Below, piece by piece: positions 61,517-64,000 of a stretch of DNA of 64,000 nucleotides. The position numbers and the translations under genes were made by a program. Numbering within the stretch: position 1 is the first letter of the stretch; every line of letters starts with the position of its first letter. The stretch comes from Sporosarcina cascadiensis (GTDB lineage Bacteria; Bacillota; Bacilli; Bacillales_A; Planococcaceae). The DNA lies in assembly GCF_009650995.1 (NCBI RefSeq), contig NZ_WHVV01000015.1, positions 1 to 64,000 of the forward strand, read 5' to 3'. The notes below the pieces were generated by a model. It saw only the letters and a list, made by a program, of their open reading frames with translations, was not told the DNA's origin and made no database searches.

Positions 61517-62158
61517 TTAAGTTGTTCTCTTTTTTGCGTACTTTTCAAAAAAACCAAGAATATAGTCTGCAATGATTGCCAATAACGCAGCAGGTATAGC
61601 GCCTGCCAAAATCTTTATATCGGATCGCTGTGCAATACCCGAAACGATTTCCTTACCCAGACCCCCACCGCCAACATAAGGAGCGATGGAAGCTACACCG
61701 ACCGCAATAACGGCGGCAACTCTTAGTCCAGCCACTAAAAATGGCAAGGAAAGAGGAATTTGAACTTTAGTCAAAAGTTGAAATGAACTCATCCCAACCC
61801 CCTTACCCGCATCCAACAGGTTTCCATCCACTTCCTGTAAACCCACGTAGGTATTGCGAATAATAGGAAGTAATGAATAGAAAAACAAACCAATAATAAC
61901 TGCGGTATTACCTAAACCAAAGTACAGCATAAGGATGGCTAACATCGCCAGGCTCGGAACATTCTGCAGAACATTGGCCGCCGACAAAATAACCGGCGCC
62001 AAACGTTCTACTTTCACAGCAAGAATGGCTAATGGAACACCGACAACAAACGCTAAGGCTACTCCATAAACAACTAATAGAATATGCTCAATCGTTAAGG
62101 ATAGCATTTCAGACTGATTTTCAACTACATACTGCATTAACTCTGTCAGAAACTCCAT
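61517..62158 (-). CDS. OpuC-type osmolyte ABC transporter permease (second)
   Basis: A 213-residue permease with five or six helices. The EAA-type loop GKGVGMSSFQLLTKVQIPL near 120 and ASIAPYVGGGGLGKEIVSGI near 155 are typical of OpuCD/OpuBD. It works with the other permease encoded at 63087-63743. It starts 11 bases after the binding-protein gene and precedes the amidohydrolase. Confidence 0.93.
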   Translation of the reverse strand: MEFLTELMQYVVENQSEMLSLTIEHILLVVYGVALAFVVGVPLAILAVKVERLAPVILSAANVLQNVPSLAMLAILMLYFGLGNTAVIIGLFFYSLLPIIRNTYVGLQEVDGNLLDAGKGVGMSSFQLLTKVQIPLSLPFLVAGLRVAAVIAVGVASIAPYVGGGGLGKEIVSGIAQRSDIKILAGAIPAALLAIIADYILGFFEKYAKKRTT

Positions 62159-62169
62159 TTACATTCTCC

Positions 62170-63087
62170 TTATTTCAGTAAGCCTTTTTCTACTAAAAAG
62201 TTCTTCGCTACCTCTTTCGGTTCTTTCTTCTCAATATCTACTTCATAAATTAACTGCGTCATTTCTTCTTCATTGATCAGATCAGTCATTGAATTAATGA
62301 TATCCTCCAGTTCAGGATACTCTTTCAACTTATCATTTCTCGCAACAAGCGATGCGGTGGATGGAGGGAAAAATCCTTTATCATCTTCCAGCACCTTCAA
62401 ATTCAGCTCTTTAATTTCTGGATCTACTGAGTAGGCTGTGATTGCATCCAGTTCTCCTGTCTTTAATCCTTCATACATCAATGAAATTTCCATTCCTAAA
62501 GCCTTTTTAAATGAATAGCCATAATGTTCCTGAAACGCTCGGTAACCATCATCCCCACGCTCTATCCATGCGGAGTCAGTACCAATTGTCAGATCCGGCG
62601 CAAATTCGGCCAAGTCAGTCATCGTTTCGATATTCTTTTCTTTCGCATAATCATCTGAGATAGCGATGGTATATTTATTTTCAAAGCCTAATGAATCGAA
62701 CCATTTCAAATCAAACTTTTCATTAAATAACTTCTGCGCTTGTGCAAGTGTTTTGTCTGCATCCGTTGTATATTCTACTTTGTCATCATCAAAGTGATTA
62801 TTATACACTTCACCTGAATACAACGTGGCCAGATCAAAATCTCCTTTATCCATCGCGGTAATAATTAACGGACTCGCTTGGATATTTTCCGTTATATTCA
62901 CCTCATGGTCCGTTTGATCTTCAACAAGTTCTTTTACCATGTACGCAATGATTTTAGGATCCGTATAATCCTGTGTACCCATTTCAAAATAGGTACCACC
63001 AGCTGTTGTTTCTTTGTCTTTCCCGCCACATGCAGTCAAAACGAATAACAGTGCAAGTGCGGAAGTTGCGATTAGTAGTTTTCTCAT
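62170..63087 (-). CDS. OpuC-type substrate-binding lipoprotein
   Basis: A 305-residue glycine-betaine/choline-type binding protein (OpuAC/OsmX family). The signal peptide ends in lipobox LTAC (residues about 17-20). The mature domain contains TYFEMGTQDYTDPKIIAYMV, AMDKGDFDLATLYSG and DAITAYSVDPEIKELNL. Aromatic residues that cage quaternary amines are not certain from reading alone. Its ATG overlaps the stop of the first permease gene. Confidence 0.92.
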   Translation of the reverse strand: MRKLLIATSALALLFVLTACGGKDKETTAGGTYFEMGTQDYTDPKIIAYMVKELVEDQTDHEVNITENIQASPLIITAMDKGDFDLATLYSGEVYNNHFDDDKVEYTTDADKTLAQAQKLFNEKFDLKWFDSLGFENKYTIAISDDYAKEKNIETMTDLAEFAPDLTIGTDSAWIERGDDGYRAFQEHYGYSFKKALGMEISLMYEGLKTGELDAITAYSVDPEIKELNLKVLEDDKGFFPPSTASLVARNDKLKEYPELEDIINSMTDLINEEEMTQLIYEVDIEKKEPKEVAKNFLVEKGLLK

Positions 63088-63743
63088 TAAATTGTCTTCC
63101 TCCTATTTTTATTTCTAGATTTTTCAATACGGCCAAAAATTAAATCAGTTCCCACTGCTAAAATAATCGCCAAGATCGTTCCTGTAAAAATTAAGTATTT
63201 ATTATTAAATCCAATCCCCGAAATGATGAGTCCACCCAGCCCGCCGGCTCCAATAACGGCCGCCATCGTAACCCAGCTGATTATGTAAACAGACGTCACT
63301 CGAATCCCTGACATGATATATGGCATCGCCAAAGGAAGTTCGATTTTAACCAAACTTTGAAATGCGCTGTAGCCCATTCCTTTTGCTGAATCTACAACAC
63401 CTGGATCTATGGATTTTATGCCTGTATAGGTGTTTCGCAGCAAAGGGAGAAGCGAGTATAAAAACATGGCAGTAACAGCGGGTTTCATACCGATTCCCAG
63501 AATTGGAATCATCAGCGCCAGCATCGCAATCGTAGGGATTGTCTGAAATACGTTGGCGATATTAAAGACCAGACTTTTTAAAAAATTACTTTTTAAACGG
63601 GTTAATAAAATTGCAAGGGGGATGGTGATAAGTATCCCTAACAATAAACTGATCACAGACATGACCAGGTGTTGATAGGTATATTCTAAAATGGATATAT
63701 ATCGTTCCTTCCAAAAGTCCAGATAATCTACTATAAACTCCAT
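63087..63743 (-). CDS. OpuC-type osmolyte ABC transporter permease (first)
   Basis: A 218-residue permease. Family stretches are IPLAILLTRLKSN, FQTIPTIAMLALMIPILGIG, AKGMGYSAFQSLVKIELPLA (EAA loop) and VIGAGGLGGLIISGIGFNN. It pairs with the second permease. It is encoded directly after the ATPase gene, with no gap. Confidence 0.93.
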   Translation of the reverse strand: MEFIVDYLDFWKERYISILEYTYQHLVMSVISLLLGILITIPLAILLTRLKSNFLKSLVFNIANVFQTIPTIAMLALMIPILGIGMKPAVTAMFLYSLLPLLRNTYTGIKSIDPGVVDSAKGMGYSAFQSLVKIELPLAMPYIMSGIRVTSVYIISWVTMAAVIGAGGLGGLIISGIGFNNKYLIFTGTILAIILAVGTDLIFGRIEKSRNKNRRKTI

Positions 63744-64000
63744 TTAAATCTCACCGCGTTTCCCGTAGAAAGAGCGGAACGACTGAATAAAATTCTTCAT
63801 ATCAATCATTCCTAAAAACGTATTCTCTTTATCAACAACCGGCACGCTTTGCATCTCCTGTTGTTCTAGTTGTTCAAAAATATCATCAAGAGACTGATCA
63901 ATCGACAATGCCTGAACAGATGGATCTACAGCTTCTTCCAAACATGTGAAATCCCCGCTCAATAAAGCCCCCAATGAAAGTTGTCCTACCAGTTTGTTCG
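63744..64000 (-). CDS. OpuC-type ABC transporter ATPase, C-terminal CBS region (partial)
   Basis: Only the last 85 or so residues are inside the window, and the open frame continues past the right edge (NKLVGQLSLGALLSGD at the border), so the true start is outside. The residues after that are a CBS domain: LSIDQSLDDIFEQLEQQEMQ and VPVVDKENTFLGMIDMKNFI. In OpuCA-type ATPases the C-terminal CBS pair senses ionic strength. It is the first gene of the operon with permease, binding protein, permease and amidohydrolase. Confidence 0.88.
   Translation of the reverse strand, partial: NKLVGQLSLGALLSGDFTCLEEAVDPSVQALSIDQSLDDIFEQLEQQEMQSVPVVDKENTFLGMIDMKNFIQSFRSFYGKRGEI

Noticed and set aside
1-64000. 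CRISPR arrays, rRNA and tRNA genes, riboswitches
   Set aside because: No regularly spaced repeats, no rRNA-like blocks, no cloverleaf with a CCA-type end and no recognised riboswitch core were seen when scanning the intergenic regions.

Overview
The window looks like chromosomal DNA of a low-to-mid GC Bacillales bacterium, probably Planococcaceae/Sporosarcina-like (inference). The reasons are strong Gram-positive ribosome binding sites with many TTG and GTG starts, lipoprotein solute-binding proteins, an Opu-type osmolyte ABC transporter, a CtaG-type oxidase assembly protein, a DUF2975/Xre pair and sigma-A promoters with 17-bp spacers. No rRNA, tRNA or CRISPR array was seen. The dominant theme is uptake and breakdown of sugar acids, set in a region with many scars of gene gain and decay.

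Layout. (1) 183-3203: a compact phage-type replication module (Phg_2220_C replisome organiser, DnaB helicase, unknown 154-aa protein) divergent from a small winged-helix gene. The intergenic region is a large dyad. (2) 4081-13272: a nine-gene minus-strand operon (DapA-like aldolase, Fe-alcohol dehydrogenase, DUF1537 acid-sugar kinase, SDR, Asp-box protein, TRAP DctPQM, PdxA2) for an acid sugar, preceded by an AEC carrier and a PrpR-like regulator that has lost its sigma-54 machinery. (3) 16612-20467: a second, decayed copy of the replication module. Its divergent promoter region is split by a three-gene insertion (YnfA, a small membrane protein, a YdjM-like protein). (4) 20591-28920: housekeeping and accessory genes (Zn-ADH, DUF2243-CtaG, Xre-DUF2975, YcdB-like protein, MATE pump, VOC protein, DUF3592-like protein) with dispersed palindromic repeats.

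(5) 29105-53277: a sugar-acid island, all on the minus strand. From its promoter end it holds a galactonate-type pathway (Gnd, KdgK, KDPG aldolase, DgoD, RpiA), then a TRAP transporter, an IlvD/Edd sugar-acid dehydratase, IclR, an FAH-family dehydratase, a DapA-like protein, a 2-hydroxyacid dehydrogenase and an Ldh-family dehydrogenase. A second IclR, an alpha-ketoglutarate semialdehyde dehydrogenase, a U32-like protein, three UxaA-family genes, a gutted KdgT permease and a KduD-like SDR complete it. IlvD/Edd, FAH dehydratase and KGSADH together spell a Weimberg-type route from pentonates to alpha-ketoglutarate. Degenerate direct repeats of about 250-300 bp lie at about 30.5 kb and 53.7 kb. 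(6) 54097-57729: a Tat-exported GMC oxidoreductase of the gluconate 2-dehydrogenase type with its own tatA and tatC. (7) 58046-64000: an Rpn-family nuclease, a D-Ala-D-Ala carboxypeptidase, and an M20 amidohydrolase linked to an OpuC-type ABC transporter that runs off the window.

How they fit: the periplasmic-side GMC dehydrogenase could make aldonates, the two TRAP systems import sugar acids, and the two catabolic blocks convert them to pyruvate, triose phosphate, DHAP and alpha-ketoglutarate. Substrate assignments are family-based inference.
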